64,000 bases of DNA, from NCBI RefSeq assembly GCF_900109725.1, contig NZ_FOBC01000019.1:16178-80177 (forward strand), read 5' to 3'. Under the pieces are notes generated by a model. The model was given only the letters and a program-made list of their open reading frames with translations, did no database searches and was not told the DNA's origin. This DNA comes from Halomonas daqiaonensis (GTDB lineage: Bacteria; Pseudomonadota; Gammaproteobacteria; Pseudomonadales; Halomonadaceae). Positions 48,599 through 59,326 of this stretch are shown in pieces. Positions within the stretch are counted from its first letter, which is position 1; each line of letters opens with the position of its first letter. The translations under genes were made by a program, and so were the position numbers.

Positions 48599-48649
48599 CT
48601 TGGCAACCGCTCGGCAAGGCCGCTCGGTTACTTCCGGATCAACCGAGGA

Positions 48650-48856
48650 TCAGTCGGCGGGCCGGATGTTGGAGGCCTGAAGGCCTTTCTTGCCCTGGGT
48701 CACTTCGAAGGTGACCTTCTGGCCGTCCTGTAGGGACTTGAAGCCTTCAGCTTGAATTTCGGAGAAGTGAGCGAACAGGTCATCACCGCCGTCGTCCGGA
48801 GAGATGAAGCCGTAGCCTTTGGTGTCGTTGAACCACTTGACAGTGCCAGTTGCCAT
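48650..48856 (-). CDS. CspA-family cold-shock protein
   Basis: This is a 68-residue cold-shock domain with RNP1 (KGYGFIS) and RNP2 (DLFAHFS), binding single-stranded RNA and DNA as an RNA chaperone. TAAGGA precedes the ATG. A long leader of about 155 bases lies between its likely promoter and start, which is typical of cspA-type genes regulated by RNA folding at low temperature. Which of the several Csp paralogues it is cannot be told. Confidence 0.95.
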   Translation of the reverse strand: MATGTVKWFNDTKGYGFISPDDGGDDLFAHFSEIQAEGFKSLQDGQKVTFEVTQGKKGLQASNIRPAD

Positions 48857-49049
48857 CGTCGATTTCCTTAACTAACTAAATAATGGTGCTGGGCCGGCGA
48901 GGCGTATCCTCGCTGCAGACCCGTAATGCGTCGGCAAGGCAAGAGGGAAGTGCGCACCGGGTGTATCGAAGAAATCGAAATACAACTGACGACTTTTCTG
49001 CTTGCAAACCAACGCAGCGGATAGTGCAACAGCGCCAGGGTTGCGTCAA
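48857..49049 (-). promoter_or_regulatory. csp promoter and long 5' leader
   Basis: On the minus strand TTGACG (49049-49044) and CACTAT (49026-49021) are 17 bases apart, predicting a start near 49014 and a leader of about 155 bases. The 315-base gap between csp and the TM2 gene holds this leader. I see no other gene in it and no convincing promoter for the TM2 gene. Confidence 0.5.
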
Positions 49050-49171
49050 CACGGTGCCACAGGGAGACTGGCGCTGTGCCCGCAAAATTACTGTAGATGC
49101 TAAGCCGGTTAGCGTCCAGCCTGCATCGCGCCCGTTTCAACCATCCCGTTCCACCCATGGAAGAGAGTCCC

Positions 49172-49597
49172 ATGACGCATACGCAAATTTCCTCCCGGGA
49201 CACGCACAGCAAGCTGATCGGCTACCTGCTGTGGCTGTTCGGATTCCTCGGCGCCCACCGTTTCTACTACGGCAAGCCGGTCACCGGCACGATCTGGTTC
49301 TTCACCCTGGGACTGCTGGGGATCGGTTGGCTGATCGACCTCTTCCTGATCCCATCAATGGACCGCCAGGCCGACCTGCGCTTCCAGGCCGGCCCCATTA
49401 ACTACACCCTGGCCTGGCTGCTGCTCACCTTCCTGGGGGTGTTCGGCATTCATCGTTTCTATCTTGGCAAGTGGCTGACCGGCATTCTCTACCTGCTGAC
49501 GTTCGGGCTCTTCGGTCTCGGGGTGCTCTACGATTTCTGGACCCTCAACGACCAGATCTCCGTGCGACATGCCCGTCGCGACATCGCCAACGGCTGA
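49172..49597 (+). CDS. Protein with two tandem TM2 domains
   Basis: This is a 141-residue membrane protein with two copies of the TM2 module. Each has a Gly-rich helix, the motif G-x-HRFYxGK (about residues 26-33 and 96-103) and a second helix ending in a short acidic turn, FLIPSM or FWTLND. Most bacterial TM2 proteins have one copy. The ATG at 49172 has GAGAG upstream. Function is unknown. Four bases separate its stop from the LysE-type gene. Confidence 0.85.
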   Translation: MTHTQISSRDTHSKLIGYLLWLFGFLGAHRFYYGKPVTGTIWFFTLGLLGIGWLIDLFLIPSMDRQADLRFQAGPINYTLAWLLLTFLGVFGIHRFYLGKWLTGILYLLTFGLFGLGVLYDFWTLNDQISVRHARRDIANG

Positions 49598-49601
49598 GCC
49601 C

Positions 49602-50246
49602 ATGTTCTTCGATGCACAGTTCTGGCCCTTCCTGGTGGCCATTACCCTGTTGAGCATGAGCCCGGGGGTCGACACCCTGCTGGTGATCCGCAATACCGCC
49701 AGAGGTGGAGTGCGCGATGGCGTGGTGACCAGCCTGGCCATCTGCTGTGGGCTCTTCGTGCACGCGACGGTTTCAGCGCTGGGGATTTCGTTGATCCTGT
49801 TGCAGTCGGCCTGGGCCTTCGGCCTGCTCAAGCTGGCCGGCGCTGCCTATCTGGTTTGGCTGGGCATGAACAGCCTGAGGGCGGCCCGGCGGGGCCGGGG
49901 GCTTCCCGTGGGCGGTGTACAGGCTGTGAGGCAGGCCGTGCCGCTGTGGCGCCCCCTGCGCGAAGGGCTGCTCTCCAACGTGCTCAATCCCAAGACGGTG
50001 GTCTTCTACATGGCCTTCCTGCCGCAGTTCATCGCGCCCGGCGATCCAGCACTGGCCAAGTCGCTGTGGCTGGCCGGGGTACATTTCGTAGTCGCTAACC
50101 TGTGGCAGGTGGCCATCGTGGTGATGGTGGGCAGCGCCGGCCGCTGGCTGGGAAGTCCGTCGTTCTCCCGCTGGCTCAACGGCATCACCGGTACGGTGCT
50201 GGTCGGCTTCGGCATCAAGTTGGCACTGACGCGCCAGCCGGGCTAG
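49602..50246 (+). CDS. LysE/RhtB family amino-acid exporter
   Basis: This 214-residue protein has six predicted helices. The family motif near the N-terminus reads SMSPGVDTLLVIRNTARGGVRDG, and a later NPKTVVFYMAFLPQF is characteristic. It would export amino acids or derivatives, perhaps homoserine, threonine or lysine. The ATG at 49602 follows the TM2 stop closely, so translation is coupled. Its TAG stop overlaps the TAG stop of slt on the other strand in the palindrome CTAG. Confidence 0.9.
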   Translation: MFFDAQFWPFLVAITLLSMSPGVDTLLVIRNTARGGVRDGVVTSLAICCGLFVHATVSALGISLILLQSAWAFGLLKLAGAAYLVWLGMNSLRAARRGRGLPVGGVQAVRQAVPLWRPLREGLLSNVLNPKTVVFYMAFLPQFIAPGDPALAKSLWLAGVHFVVANLWQVAIVVMVGSAGRWLGSPSFSRWLNGITGTVLVGFGIKLALTRQPG

Positions 50247-52183
50247 TTCCTGGCCAGCAGCGAGCGATCATAGCGCACCGTCTTCTCCGCCGGACTCAGC
50301 ATCGTCACGCCGGCACTTTCGCCCCCTCTGGCAAGGCTCTCGAAGATCACCCGATAGGCGAGCACGGCCTGCACATAGTTGCGGGTCTCGCGGAAGGGGA
50401 TGCTCTCGACGAAGAGGTCGAACTCTTGCGGTGAGTCGCGCAGCCAGCGGTCGACCCGGCTGGGGCCGGCATTGTAGGCGGCAGTGGCAGCCAGGCGGTT
50501 GCCACTGTAGCGCTCGATCAGCTCGCCGAGGTAGGTGCTGCCCAGGCGGATATTCACCTCGGGCTCGAGAACGCCGTAGGGGCCGGGATCACCGATGCCC
50601 AGGCCCCGGCCGAGCTGGGCGGCGGTGGCTGGCATCAGTTGCATCAGGCCCCGGGCGCCGGCGGGAGAGAGGGCCACGGGATTGTAGGCGCTTTCGCGCC
50701 GGGCGATGCCCATCAGCAGATAAGGGTCGACGCCGGTGACGCCGCCCCAGTGCAGGAAGTCGTCGCGATAGGCCTCAGGAAAGCGCCACGCCAGGGCGTC
50801 CCACATCTGGCCGACGATGGTAGTCTGCACCAGTTCGGGGAGCCAGCCCTGCTGCGCGGCATAGTCGGCCAGGGCCCGGGCCTCCTCCGGAGTGGCACGG
50901 GCTACGGCCCGGTACCATTCGCTGTTGGCAAGCCCTGGTTCGTCGATCCGCCGTAGCGCCTCAGTGCGCTGCACCGTCGGCCAGTCGGCGACATCTCGGC
51001 GGGTCGCCGCGTCGATGGTGTTACGCTCCAGGTTCAGGGCATAGGGGCGATCCAGGCGATCGGCAGCGGCAAAGCCGAAGAAATTGCGTTCATTGGCAGC
51101 CGCGGCAAAGGCCTTCTCAGCGGTGACGAGATCACCCTGCTGTTCCAAGGCGCGCCCTACCCAGTACTGCCAGCGCGCCTCCTGCCGCGTCTCGTCGGGC
51201 ATGCGATGCACCCAGTCGATGACCTCCGGCCAGTCACGCTCGGCCAGGGCTGAGCGCACACGAAGTTCCAGCAACTCGGCATCGCCGAGGCGGGCCACGA
51301 CCTCGTCGCGCCAGCCACCGTGCTGGTCGATATCGCGAACCATGGCGTAGAAGGCCAGGTCACGCTCGATGGCGTCGCGGTGGCGGGCCTCCAGCGACAG
51401 GTGAGGGGAAATCTTGCGCCAGGCCTCCAGCGCCGCCTCGGTGTCGGCGCGGGTGAAACCGTGCATGGCCGCGGTAAACAGTGGTCCACTGCCCTGGCAG
51501 GCGGGCCCGGCGCAGGCCGGGGCTTGCGTCACGGCCGCATAGTCCTTGCGGAGTCGCTCGACACTGGCCCTGGCGGACTGCCAGTCGGCATTCAGTTGCC
51601 GACCCAGGTAGCTCATCAGGCCGGTCTCCCCGGCCTGCCAGGCGAGCATCATGCGCTCCCAGATATGGGTCTGGCCGATCTCACCTCGGGCGCGCAGGGT
51701 GTCAAAGAGAGTGTCGCAGGCATCCGGCTGGGAGCGGCCGACGAGCCAGAGGTCTCGACCGCCTTGAGCGGCGGCTTCCGGTTTGCGGTCGAGCAGGGCG
51801 GTGTAGTAGTAGCACTGACGAGCGGTACCCTCGGGAACGCCGTCGGCGACCGCCAACAGGCTGGACGCGCGCCCAGCTTGGCCATACTGGATGATGGCCT
51901 GGCCGCGCATCCAGTCGCTGAGCGGAGAATCCTCATGTCGCTCGATGTAGGCCAGTACCCGGTCGGGGTCGATATCCGGGAGGTTCGCGCGCAGCCGGTG
52001 ATAGTCGACGTAGCCGGCGAGTACATGCTCCTCGATGGTGTCCTGGTCGATCTTTTCCCACTGGGCGTTGCGGGCCGCCTCCAGGGCTTCTCGCATGGTG
52101 CGGTCGTCGGCCTGGCCGGCCAGGGGCAGGCTGCAAAGGATGGCGGCGATGAGGGTCTTGCAGTGGCCGAGTGACAGGGACAT
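50243..52183 (-). CDS. slt: Soluble lytic murein transglycosylase
   Basis: Slt cleaves glycan strands in the periplasm, forming 1,6-anhydromuramic ends. The 646 residues (E. coli 645) have a signal peptide (residues 1-24, ending GQADD), a long helical superhelix and a C-terminal lysozyme-like domain. The catalytic Glu is in MGIARRESAYNP, followed by GARGLMQLMPATA and YNAGPSRVDRWL. The ATG at 52183 with AGAGGT upstream restores the signal peptide; the frame runs upstream without coding character. Confidence 0.95.
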   Translation of the reverse strand: MSLSLGHCKTLIAAILCSLPLAGQADDRTMREALEAARNAQWEKIDQDTIEEHVLAGYVDYHRLRANLPDIDPDRVLAYIERHEDSPLSDWMRGQAIIQYGQAGRASSLLAVADGVPEGTARQCYYYTALLDRKPEAAAQGGRDLWLVGRSQPDACDTLFDTLRARGEIGQTHIWERMMLAWQAGETGLMSYLGRQLNADWQSARASVERLRKDYAAVTQAPACAGPACQGSGPLFTAAMHGFTRADTEAALEAWRKISPHLSLEARHRDAIERDLAFYAMVRDIDQHGGWRDEVVARLGDAELLELRVRSALAERDWPEVIDWVHRMPDETRQEARWQYWVGRALEQQGDLVTAEKAFAAAANERNFFGFAAADRLDRPYALNLERNTIDAATRRDVADWPTVQRTEALRRIDEPGLANSEWYRAVARATPEEARALADYAAQQGWLPELVQTTIVGQMWDALAWRFPEAYRDDFLHWGGVTGVDPYLLMGIARRESAYNPVALSPAGARGLMQLMPATAAQLGRGLGIGDPGPYGVLEPEVNIRLGSTYLGELIERYSGNRLAATAAYNAGPSRVDRWLRDSPQEFDLFVESIPFRETRNYVQAVLAYRVIFESLARGGESAGVTMLSPAEKTVRYDRSLLARN

Positions 52184-52490
52184 ATCGTTCGTGACCTCTT
52201 GTGGTTCGCGGTCGTCAGTCCACCATGGTGGCCGATGGCAAGATACTTGAGTAGTGTCGCCGCTGGCCGACAGGTAGCGGCTGTGCGTCAGGGTTAGGGA
52301 TAGCTTATCGTTTAGCGGCATTCCCGCGTATCGGCAAGAAGTTCGAGATAGCCACCGCCCGCCTGAACTTCTCGCTCGTTAAACACCTCGAAGCAGATGC
52401 TTGAAAAAGCGCTACCGGGCCCCATATCGACGACAGTTCCGAATCGGTGGTTCTCGCCACCATGCATGTCGACAGAGGGGTTCACGCTAC
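52184..52490. other. Divergent intergenic region between slt and htpG
   Basis: These 307 bases hold the heat-shock promoter of htpG near the right end. I see no gene, repeat or strong terminator in it. A vegetative promoter for slt should lie in the left half, but the hexamers there match poorly. Confidence 0.6.
52400..52427 (+). promoter_or_regulatory. Sigma-32 heat-shock promoter of htpG
   Basis: CTTGAAA (52400-52406) and CCCCATAT (52420-52427) with 13 bases between them match the E. coli sigma-32 consensus fully. The start would be near 52434, leaving a leader of about 57 bases. Confidence 0.85.
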
Positions 52491-54395
52491 ATGACCACAG
52501 CCACTCATGAGGAAACCCTCGGCTTCCAGACCGAGGTCAAGCAGCTGCTGCACCTGATGATTCACTCCCTGTACTCCAACCGGGAGATCTTCCTGCGCGA
52601 GCTGATTTCCAACGGTGCCGATGCCTGCGACAAGCTGCGCTACCAGGCGCTGGATAACGATGCGCTCTATGAAGGCGACAGCGAGCTGCGCATCGAAATC
52701 GACCACGATGCCGAGGCGGGCACCGTGACCGTACGCGACAACGGCATCGGCATGGACCGCGACGATGTGATCTCGAATCTCGGCACCATCGCCCGCTCAG
52801 GCACTGCCGAATTCCTCAAGCAGCTCTCCGGCGAGCAGCAGAAGGATGCCCGGCTGATCGGCCAATTCGGCGTCGGTTTCTACTCGAGCTTCATCGTCGC
52901 CGATGAGGTGACGGTGCGTACCCGCAAGGCCGGCAGCGACAAGGCCGCAGGCGTCGAATGGCACTCCAGGGGCGAGGGCGAGTTCACCGTCGCCGACATC
53001 GAACGCGAGGTCCACGGCACCGAGATCGTGCTGCACCTCAAGCAGGATGCCCAGGAATTCGCCGACGACTTCCGTCTCAAGAGCCTGGTACGCAAGTATT
53101 CCGATCACATCGAGGTACCGGTGCGCATGCCCAGCGTCGAGACCGCCAAGGACGAGGACGGCAACGACATCGAGGGTAGCGAGACTGTCACCTGGGAGAC
53201 CGTCAACGAGGCCACCGCGCTGTGGGTTCGGCCCAAGAGCGAGATCTCCGACGACGAGTACAAGGAATTCTACAAGCATGTGGCCCATGACTTCAGCGAT
53301 CCGCTGACCTGGAGCCACAACAAGGTCGAGGGCAAGCTCGAGTATACCAGCCTGCTCTATGTGCCCGGCCGTGCACCCTTCGATCTCTATGAGCGGGACG
53401 GTGCAAGGGGCGTGAAGCTCTACGTGCAGCGCGTCTTCATCATGGACGACGCCGAGCAGTTCCTGCCGCTCTACCTGCGCTTCATTAAGGGCGTGCTGGA
53501 CACCCGTGACCTGTCGCTCAACGTCTCCCGCGAGCTGCTGCAGAAGGACCCGCAGGTCGACAAGATCAAGGCCGCCCTGACCAAGCGCGCGCTGGATATG
53601 CTCACGAAGCTCGCCAAGGACAACGAGGCCTACCAGACCTTCTGGAACACCTTCGGCAGCGTGCTCAAGGAAGGTCCGGCGGAGGATTACGCCAACCGCG
53701 AGAAGATCGCCGGCCTGCTGCGCTTCTCCACCACCCACACCGACAGCGCCACCCAGGACCAGTCCCTGGCCGACTACGTCTCGCGCATGAAGGATGGGCA
53801 GGAGAAGATCTACTACATCGTCGCCGACGGCTTCAATGCGGCCAAGTCGAGCCCGCACCTGGAGATCTTCCGCAAGAAGGGCATCGAGGTACTGTTGCTG
53901 CACGACCGCGTCGACGAGTGGCTGATGAGCCATCTCGACGAGTTCGAGGGCAAGCAACTCGTCGATGTGGCCAAGGGCGAGCTCGATCTCGGCGACGTCG
54001 AGGACGAGGAGGAGAAGAAGGCCCAGGAGGAGACCGCCAAGGCCAAGGAGGGCCTGATCAAGCGCGTCAAGGAGGCGCTGGGTGACGAGGTCCAAGAGGT
54101 CAAGGTGACCCACCGTCTCACCGACTCCCCGGCCTGCGTGGTGCTACCGGAGCACGAGATGGGCTTCCAGATGCGTCGCCTCATGGAGGCGGCCGGCCAG
54201 AAGATGCCCGAGGTCAAGCCGATCCTCGAGCTCAACCCCGAGCACGCGCTGGTGGCGCGCCTCGAGAGCGTCGAGGGGGAAGGCTTTGAGGACCTGGCGC
54301 GTATCCTGCTCGACCAGGCGATCATCGCCGAGGGTGGTCACCTCGACGATCCCGCTGCCTACGTCAAGCGCCTCAACACCCTGTTGAGCGCCTGA
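52491..54395 (+). CDS. htpG: Chaperone HtpG (Hsp90)
   Basis: HtpG is the bacterial Hsp90. The 634 residues (E. coli 624) have the GHKL ATPase domain ([44 protein letters not shown]), a middle domain with the catalytic-loop region [12 protein letters not shown], and a C-terminal dimerisation domain. The linker before it is charged ([11 protein letters not shown]). The ATG at 52491 starts at the family N-terminus ([18 protein letters not shown]). A consensus sigma-32 promoter precedes it and a terminator follows. Confidence 0.97.
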   Translation: MTTATHEETLGFQTEVKQLLHLMIHSLYSNREIFLRELISNGADACDKLRYQALDNDALYEGDSELRIEIDHDAEAGTVTVRDNGIGMDRDDVISNLGTIARSGTAEFLKQLSGEQQKDARLIGQFGVGFYSSFIVADEVTVRTRKAGSDKAAGVEWHSRGEGEFTVADIEREVHGTEIVLHLKQDAQEFADDFRLKSLVRKYSDHIEVPVRMPSVETAKDEDGNDIEGSETVTWETVNEATALWVRPKSEISDDEYKEFYKHVAHDFSDPLTWSHNKVEGKLEYTSLLYVPGRAPFDLYERDGARGVKLYVQRVFIMDDAEQFLPLYLRFIKGVLDTRDLSLNVSRELLQKDPQVDKIKAALTKRALDMLTKLAKDNEAYQTFWNTFGSVLKEGPAEDYANREKIAGLLRFSTTHTDSATQDQSLADYVSRMKDGQEKIYYIVADGFNAAKSSPHLEIFRKKGIEVLLLHDRVDEWLMSHLDEFEGKQLVDVAKGELDLGDVEDEEEKKAQEETAKAKEGLIKRVKEALGDEVQEVKVTHRLTDSPACVVLPEHEMGFQMRRLMEAAGQKMPEVKPILELNPEHALVARLESVEGEGFEDLARILLDQAIIAEGGHLDDPAAYVKRLNTLLSA

Positions 54396-54433
54396 TTCAC
54401 GGCGTCATCGCAGTTTCGCGGTAAGCGACCACG

Positions 54434-54467
54434 ACCCCGCTGGCAACTCCTGCTGGCGGGGTTTTTC
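54434..54467 (+). terminator. Intrinsic terminator of htpG
   Basis: ACCCCGC (54434-54440) pairs with GCGGGGT (54456-54462), with a 15-base loop that can fold further, followed by TTTTCGTTTTT. Confidence 0.8.
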
Positions 54468-54634
54468 GTTTTTACGGGCCCGGTTAAGCCAGCGTTGGCG
54501 AATCGCGCCCTAAGCGGCCTTGATCCGATGGCTCGGGTGTGGTGCTCTATAGCGTTCTGATTATCGGTACCGGGCATTGTCACCGGTTCGTCATTGTGGG
54601 GTCGCCTGGGCGGCCTGAAGCAAGGAGATGGAAC

Positions 54635-56206
54635 GTGAAGATAGGCGCACCGAAGGAGAGTGCCCGGGGGGAAGCGCGCGTCGCGCTGACCCCCGAGAGC
54701 GCGAAGCAGATCCAGAAGCTGGGACATGAGTGTCTCGTCGAGGCCGGGGCCGGGGTGGCCGCGGGTTTCAATGATGATGTCTACCGCGAGGCCGGGGTCA
54801 CCGTCGTCGACGGGACCGATGCGCTGTGGTCCGAGGCCGAGGTGGTCATCAAGGTCCGCGAGCCCTCCGAGGAAGAGGCCAAGAGGCTGCGTGATGGCCA
54901 GACCCTGATCGCCTTCTTCTGGCCGGCCCAGAACGAGGCGATGCTCGAACTGTGCAAGGCCCAGGGGGCCACCGTCATCGCCATGGACATGGTGCCGCGC
55001 ATCTCGCGGGCGCAGAAGATGGATGCGCTCTCGTCCATGGCCAATATCGCCGGCTATCGTGCGGTGATCGAGGCGGGCAACAACTTCGGACGCTTCTTTA
55101 CCGGCCAGGTGACTGCCGCGGGCAAGGTGCCGCCGGCCAAGGTACTGGTTATCGGCGCCGGCGTGGCGGGCCTCTCTGCCATCGGCACCGCCACCAGCCT
55201 GGGGGCCGTGGTGCGCGCCTTTGACGTGCGCCCCGAGGTGGCCGAGCAGATTGAGTCCATGGGTGCCGAGTTCCTGTTCCTCGACTTCGACGAGAGCCAG
55301 GACGGAGCGGAGAGCGGTGGCTATGCCTCGCCCTCCAGCCCCGAGTTCCGCGAGAAGCAGCTCGAGTGTTTCCGCGAGCAGGCCCCGGAGATCGATATCG
55401 TCATCACCACGGCGCTGATCCCCGGCAAGCCGGCGCCCAAGCTGTGGCTCGAGGACATGGTCGAGGCCATGAAGCCCGGCTCGGTGATCATCGACCTGGC
55501 CGCCGAGAAGGGCGGCAACTGCGATCTGACCAAGCCCGACGAGAAGGTGGTGACCGATAATGGCGTGACGGTCGTCGGCTACACCGACTTCCCCTCACGC
55601 ATGGCCACCCAGGCCTCGCTGCTCTATTCCACCAACATCCGCCATATGCTCACCGACCTCACCCCCGAGAAGGACGGTGAGATCGTGCATGACATGGAGG
55701 ATGACGTGATCCGCGGCTCCACGGTGACCCACCAGGGCGAAGTCACCTTCCCGCCGCCGCCGCCCAAGGTCAAGGCTATCGGCGCATCCAAGCCCAAGCC
55801 CAAGGAGAAGGAGCCGACCCCGGAAGAGAAGAAGGCCGCGGAACATGCCGCCTTCAAGGCGCAGACCAAGCGCCAGGTAATCCTGCTCGCCGTGGGCGGC
55901 GCGCTGATGCTGCTGCTCGGGCAGGTCGCCCCGACCTCCTTCATGCAGCATTTCATCGTCTTCGTGCTGGCCTGCTTCGTCGGCTTCCAGGTGATCTGGG
56001 GCGTCAGCCATTCGCTGCATACGCCGCTGATGGCGGTGACCAATGCCATCTCCGGCATCATCATCCTCGGGGCGGTCCTGCAGATCGGCTCCGGCAGCGT
56101 CGTCGTCGGCGTGCTAGCGGCGATCTCGGTGCTGATCGCGTCCATCAATATCGTGGGTGGCTTCCTGGTGACACGCCGGATGCTGGCCATGTTCCAGAAA
56201 TCCTGA
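54635..56206 (+). CDS. pntA: NAD(P) transhydrogenase subunit alpha
   Basis: PntA, with PntB, forms the proton-pumping transhydrogenase that makes NADPH from NADH. The 523 residues (E. coli 510) start with the alanine-dehydrogenase-like NAD domain ([37 protein letters not shown]). A Pro/Lys-rich linker ([16 protein letters not shown]) and four C-terminal helices follow, so alpha is fused as in E. coli rather than split. The start is a GTG with AAGGAG upstream. pntB follows by 16 bases. Confidence 0.95.
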   Translation: MKIGAPKESARGEARVALTPESAKQIQKLGHECLVEAGAGVAAGFNDDVYREAGVTVVDGTDALWSEAEVVIKVREPSEEEAKRLRDGQTLIAFFWPAQNEAMLELCKAQGATVIAMDMVPRISRAQKMDALSSMANIAGYRAVIEAGNNFGRFFTGQVTAAGKVPPAKVLVIGAGVAGLSAIGTATSLGAVVRAFDVRPEVAEQIESMGAEFLFLDFDESQDGAESGGYASPSSPEFREKQLECFREQAPEIDIVITTALIPGKPAPKLWLEDMVEAMKPGSVIIDLAAEKGGNCDLTKPDEKVVTDNGVTVVGYTDFPSRMATQASLLYSTNIRHMLTDLTPEKDGEIVHDMEDDVIRGSTVTHQGEVTFPPPPPKVKAIGASKPKPKEKEPTPEEKKAAEHAAFKAQTKRQVILLAVGGALMLLLGQVAPTSFMQHFIVFVLACFVGFQVIWGVSHSLHTPLMAVTNAISGIIILGAVLQIGSGSVVVGVLAAISVLIASINIVGGFLVTRRMLAMFQKS

Positions 56207-56222
56207 GCGGCGGAGACACGAC

Positions 56223-57665
56223 ATGTTGGGTCAAGGATTCGTATCTGCCGCGGCGATCGCGGCAAGTGTATTGTTCGTCCTCTCGCTGGGTGGGCTGAGT
56301 AATCAGGAAAAGGCCAAGCGTGCCGTCTGGTACGGTATCGTCGGCATGGCCGTGGCGGTGTTCTTCACCGCCTTCGGGCCGGGCATCGGCGGCTACTGGT
56401 GGATGATTCCGATGATGATCATCGGGGCGGGCATCGGGGTCTATGTGGCCGGCAAGGTCGACATGACCGAGATGCCGCAGCTGGTGGCGGCGCTACACAG
56501 CTTCGTCGGCCTGGCCGCCGTCTTCGTGGCCTGGAATGCGGACCTGGAGCGTCGCCGGGTGATGGCCGTCCAGGCCGTGGAAGGCGCGACCGAGCAGTTC
56601 TCGGCCTTTGCCGCCCTAGTGGCGACCAAGGCGCCAGACGAGCTGCTGTTCCTGCAGGTCGAGGTGGTGATCGGCATCTTCATCGGTGCGGTGACCTTCA
56701 CCGGTTCGGTGATCGCCTTCGGCAAGCTGGCCGGCAAGGTCGACGGCAAGTCCAAGCAGTTGCCCGGCGGGCATATGCTCAACGCCGGCGCGGCGGTCCT
56801 CTCGCTGCTGCTGGCCATCCTCTATCTCAACGGGGCCGGCTTCTGGACCCTGCTGGTGCTGGCAGCGCTTGCCTTCTTCATCGGCTACCACCTGATCATG
56901 GGCATCGGAGGCGCCGACATGCCGGTAGTGGTATCGATGCTCAACAGCTACTCCGGCTGGGCCGCGGCGGCCATCGGCTTCACGCTCTCCAACGACCTGT
57001 TGATCGTCACAGGCGCCCTGGTGGGCTCCTCCGGTGCCATCCTTTCGTACATCATGTGCAAGGCGATGAATCGCAACTTCATCAGCGTCATCTTGGGTGG
57101 CTTCGGCGGCAGCCAGGGGCCGGCGGCGGAGATCGAGGGCGAGCAGGTCGCCATCGATGCCGGCGGTGTGGCCAGCGCCCTCAATGATGCCGACAGCGTG
57201 ATCATCGTGCCGGGCTACGGCATGGCGGTGGCCCAGGCCCAGAACGCGGTCAGCGAGCTGACACGCAAGCTGCGCAGCGCCGGCAAGAACGTGCGCTTCG
57301 GTATCCACCCGGTGGCGGGTCGCCTGCCGGGGCACATGAACGTGCTGCTCGCCGAGGCCAAGGTGCCCTACGACATCGTGCTGGAGATGGACGAGATCAA
57401 CGACGACCTGTCCACCACCGATGTGGTGATCGTCATCGGCTCCAACGACATCGTCAATCCGGCCGCCCAGGAGGATCCCAACAGCCCGATCGCCGGCATG
57501 CCGGTACTCAAGGTCTGGGAGGCCAAGCAGGTGTTCGTCTGCAAGCGCGGCCAGGGGACCGGCTACTCCGGTATCGAAAACCCGCTGTTCTTCAAGGAGA
57601 ACACGCGGATGTTCTACGGCGATGCCCGTCAGAGCATCGACTCGCTGCTGCCGCTGATCGACTGA
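56223..57665 (+). CDS. pntB: NAD(P) transhydrogenase subunit beta
   Basis: The 480 residues (E. coli 462) comprise about nine membrane helices forming the proton channel and a C-terminal NADP-binding domain. The latter shows [40 protein letters not shown] and [23 protein letters not shown]. It is the last gene of the pntAB operon, followed by two hairpins. In a salt-adapted cell this is a likely major NADPH source. Confidence 0.96.
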   Translation: MLGQGFVSAAAIAASVLFVLSLGGLSNQEKAKRAVWYGIVGMAVAVFFTAFGPGIGGYWWMIPMMIIGAGIGVYVAGKVDMTEMPQLVAALHSFVGLAAVFVAWNADLERRRVMAVQAVEGATEQFSAFAALVATKAPDELLFLQVEVVIGIFIGAVTFTGSVIAFGKLAGKVDGKSKQLPGGHMLNAGAAVLSLLLAILYLNGAGFWTLLVLAALAFFIGYHLIMGIGGADMPVVVSMLNSYSGWAAAAIGFTLSNDLLIVTGALVGSSGAILSYIMCKAMNRNFISVILGGFGGSQGPAAEIEGEQVAIDAGGVASALNDADSVIIVPGYGMAVAQAQNAVSELTRKLRSAGKNVRFGIHPVAGRLPGHMNVLLAEAKVPYDIVLEMDEINDDLSTTDVVIVIGSNDIVNPAAQEDPNSPIAGMPVLKVWEAKQVFVCKRGQGTGYSGIENPLFFKENTRMFYGDARQSIDSLLPLID

Positions 57666-57672
57666 TCCGATC

Positions 57673-57698
57673 GCCCGGGCCGGATCATCGGCCCGGGC
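57673..57698. other. Strong palindromic hairpin after pntB
   Basis: GCCCGGGCCG (57673-57682) pairs perfectly with CGGCCCGGGC (57689-57698) around a GATCAT loop. It starts seven bases after the pntB stop and has no T-tract, so it probably protects the mRNA end or assists the terminator just downstream. Confidence 0.7.
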
Positions 57699-57713
57699 CT
57701 TACCCTCTCAATG

Positions 57714-57736
57714 CGCCCCTTTGCGGGGCGTTTTTT
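57714..57736 (+). terminator. Intrinsic terminator of pntAB
   Basis: CGCCCC (57714-57719) pairs with GGGGCG (57725-57730), followed by six T residues. It lies 41 bases before the gpsA start. Confidence 0.8.
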
Positions 57737-57776
57737 CGTTACACTCTCCTCATCCATTCAGCTTCCTGGGGCGACC

Positions 57777-58844
57777 ATGTCAGACCAACCCATGCGCGTG
57801 GCGGTGCTCGGCGGCGGCAGCTTCGGCACCGCCCTGGCCAGCATTGCCGCCGATAACGGGGCCGAGGTGCGTCAGTGGATGCGCGACCCCGAGCTGGCGG
57901 CACAGATCAACCGCGATCACCGCAACGGCCGCTACCTGCCGGACTACGCCATCAATGCCGCGGTGGTGGCTTCCATCGAAATGCCCGAGGTTCTCGAGGG
58001 CGCCGAGCTGGTGCTGGTGGCCATTCCCTCCAAGGCCTTTCGAGAGGTGGTGCGACAGGCTCGGCCCTATCTGCATGATGAGCAGATACTGGTCAGCACC
58101 ACCAAGGGCATCCAGGAAGAGGGCTTCAAGCTGATGAGCCAGATCCTCGAGGAGGAAACCGGCTTTGAACATATCGGCGTGATATCGGGGCCGAACCTGG
58201 CCGCGGAGGTCGCCGACAAGCAGCTTACTGCCACGGTGATCGCCAGCGACGATCCACAGACTCGCACCCTCGTGCAGACCGCACTGGGCTGCGACTACTT
58301 CCGGGTCTATGCCAGCAACGACCGCTATGGTGTGGAACTCGGCGGCTCACTGAAGAACATCTATGCCATCGCCGCCGGCATGGCAGCAGCGCTGGGCATG
58401 GGGGAGAACACTCGCAGCATGCTGATGACCCGGGCGCTGGCCGAGATGAGCCGTTTTGCGGTGGACCAGGGCGCCAACCCCATGACCTTCCTGGGACTGG
58501 CCGGTGTCGGCGACCTGATCGTTACCTGCTCCTCGGCCCTGTCGCGCAACTATCGAGTAGGCCAGGCCCTGGGCGAGGGCAAGACTCTGGAGCAGGCGGT
58601 GGAGGCCCTGGGCCAGGTCGCCGAGGGGGTTAACACCGTGCGCCTGGTGCGTGACAAGGCCCACGAAGACAGCGTCTACATGCCGTTGGCCGAGGGTCTC
58701 TACCAAGTGCTGTTCAAGGGCGTGCCGGCCAGGGACATGGCGCGGCTGTTGATGCTCGGCGAGCAGAGCAGCGACGTGGAGTTCGTGCTGCCCCGCAAGG
58801 ATGTTCAGCAGGATCGTCGCGAGGGGGGCGAGCGTCATGGCTGA
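57777..58844 (+). CDS. gpsA: Glycerol-3-phosphate dehydrogenase [NAD(P)+]
   Basis: GpsA makes glycerol 3-phosphate for phospholipid synthesis from dihydroxyacetone phosphate. The 355 residues (E. coli 339) have the N-terminal dinucleotide motif [25 protein letters not shown], and the catalytic lysine region [13 protein letters not shown], plus [14 protein letters not shown]. The ATG at 57777 lies just after the pntAB terminator. A C-terminal tail of about 15 basic residues overlaps the sixA start by eight bases. Confidence 0.95.
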   Translation: MSDQPMRVAVLGGGSFGTALASIAADNGAEVRQWMRDPELAAQINRDHRNGRYLPDYAINAAVVASIEMPEVLEGAELVLVAIPSKAFREVVRQARPYLHDEQILVSTTKGIQEEGFKLMSQILEEETGFEHIGVISGPNLAAEVADKQLTATVIASDDPQTRTLVQTALGCDYFRVYASNDRYGVELGGSLKNIYAIAAGMAAALGMGENTRSMLMTRALAEMSRFAVDQGANPMTFLGLAGVGDLIVTCSSALSRNYRVGQALGEGKTLEQAVEALGQVAEGVNTVRLVRDKAHEDSVYMPLAEGLYQVLFKGVPARDMARLLMLGEQSSDVEFVLPRKDVQQDRREGGERHG

Positions 58845-59316
58845 GCGGCTTTTGATCATGCGTCACAGCGAGGCCGCCCCGGGCCGCCCCGATGCCGAGC
58901 GTGAGCTGACCCCGCACGGGCAGCAGGAGGCGCAGCGCATGGGCCGTTGGTTCGCCGCCCGTGAGGACCTGGACCTCAGGCGCCTGCGCCTGCTGGCCAG
59001 CCCCTACCGGCGGGCGCAGCAGACCGCGGAGCGGATCGCGGAGCCTCTGGGGCTCGTGGTCGAGTCCCTGCCGATCATCACCCCCGACCATTCCCCCGAG
59101 GCCGTGGTGGAGTGGCTGCTCGGCGAGCCCGATGATCGACCGCTGATGCTGGTCAGCCATATGCCACTGGTCGCGGCTCTCGCCGGCCTGCTGGTAGACG
59201 GGCGGAGTGACCGCGGCCCCGGCTTTCCCACGGCTGCCGTCGCCGAGCTCGAGGCTGAGGTATGGGCAGCAGGCGGTGCCCGACTTCGCGGGTTCACGGA
59301 TCCAGCAGGGCTCTGA
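58837..59316 (+). CDS. sixA: Phosphohistidine phosphatase SixA
   Basis: SixA is a small histidine phosphatase that removes phosphate from phosphohistidine on HPt domains or on NPr of the nitrogen PTS. The 159 residues (E. coli 161) start LLIMRHSEA, with Arg9-His10 as the catalytic RH motif, and [12 protein letters not shown] and [14 protein letters not shown] with the second histidine. The ATG at 58837 overlaps the end of gpsA and has GAGGGGGG upstream. Confidence 0.92.
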   Translation: MAERLLIMRHSEAAPGRPDAERELTPHGQQEAQRMGRWFAAREDLDLRRLRLLASPYRRAQQTAERIAEPLGLVVESLPIITPDHSPEAVVEWLLGEPDDRPLMLVSHMPLVAALAGLLVDGRSDRGPGFPTAAVAELEAEVWAAGGARLRGFTDPAGL

Positions 59317-59326
59317 CCAGCCGAGC

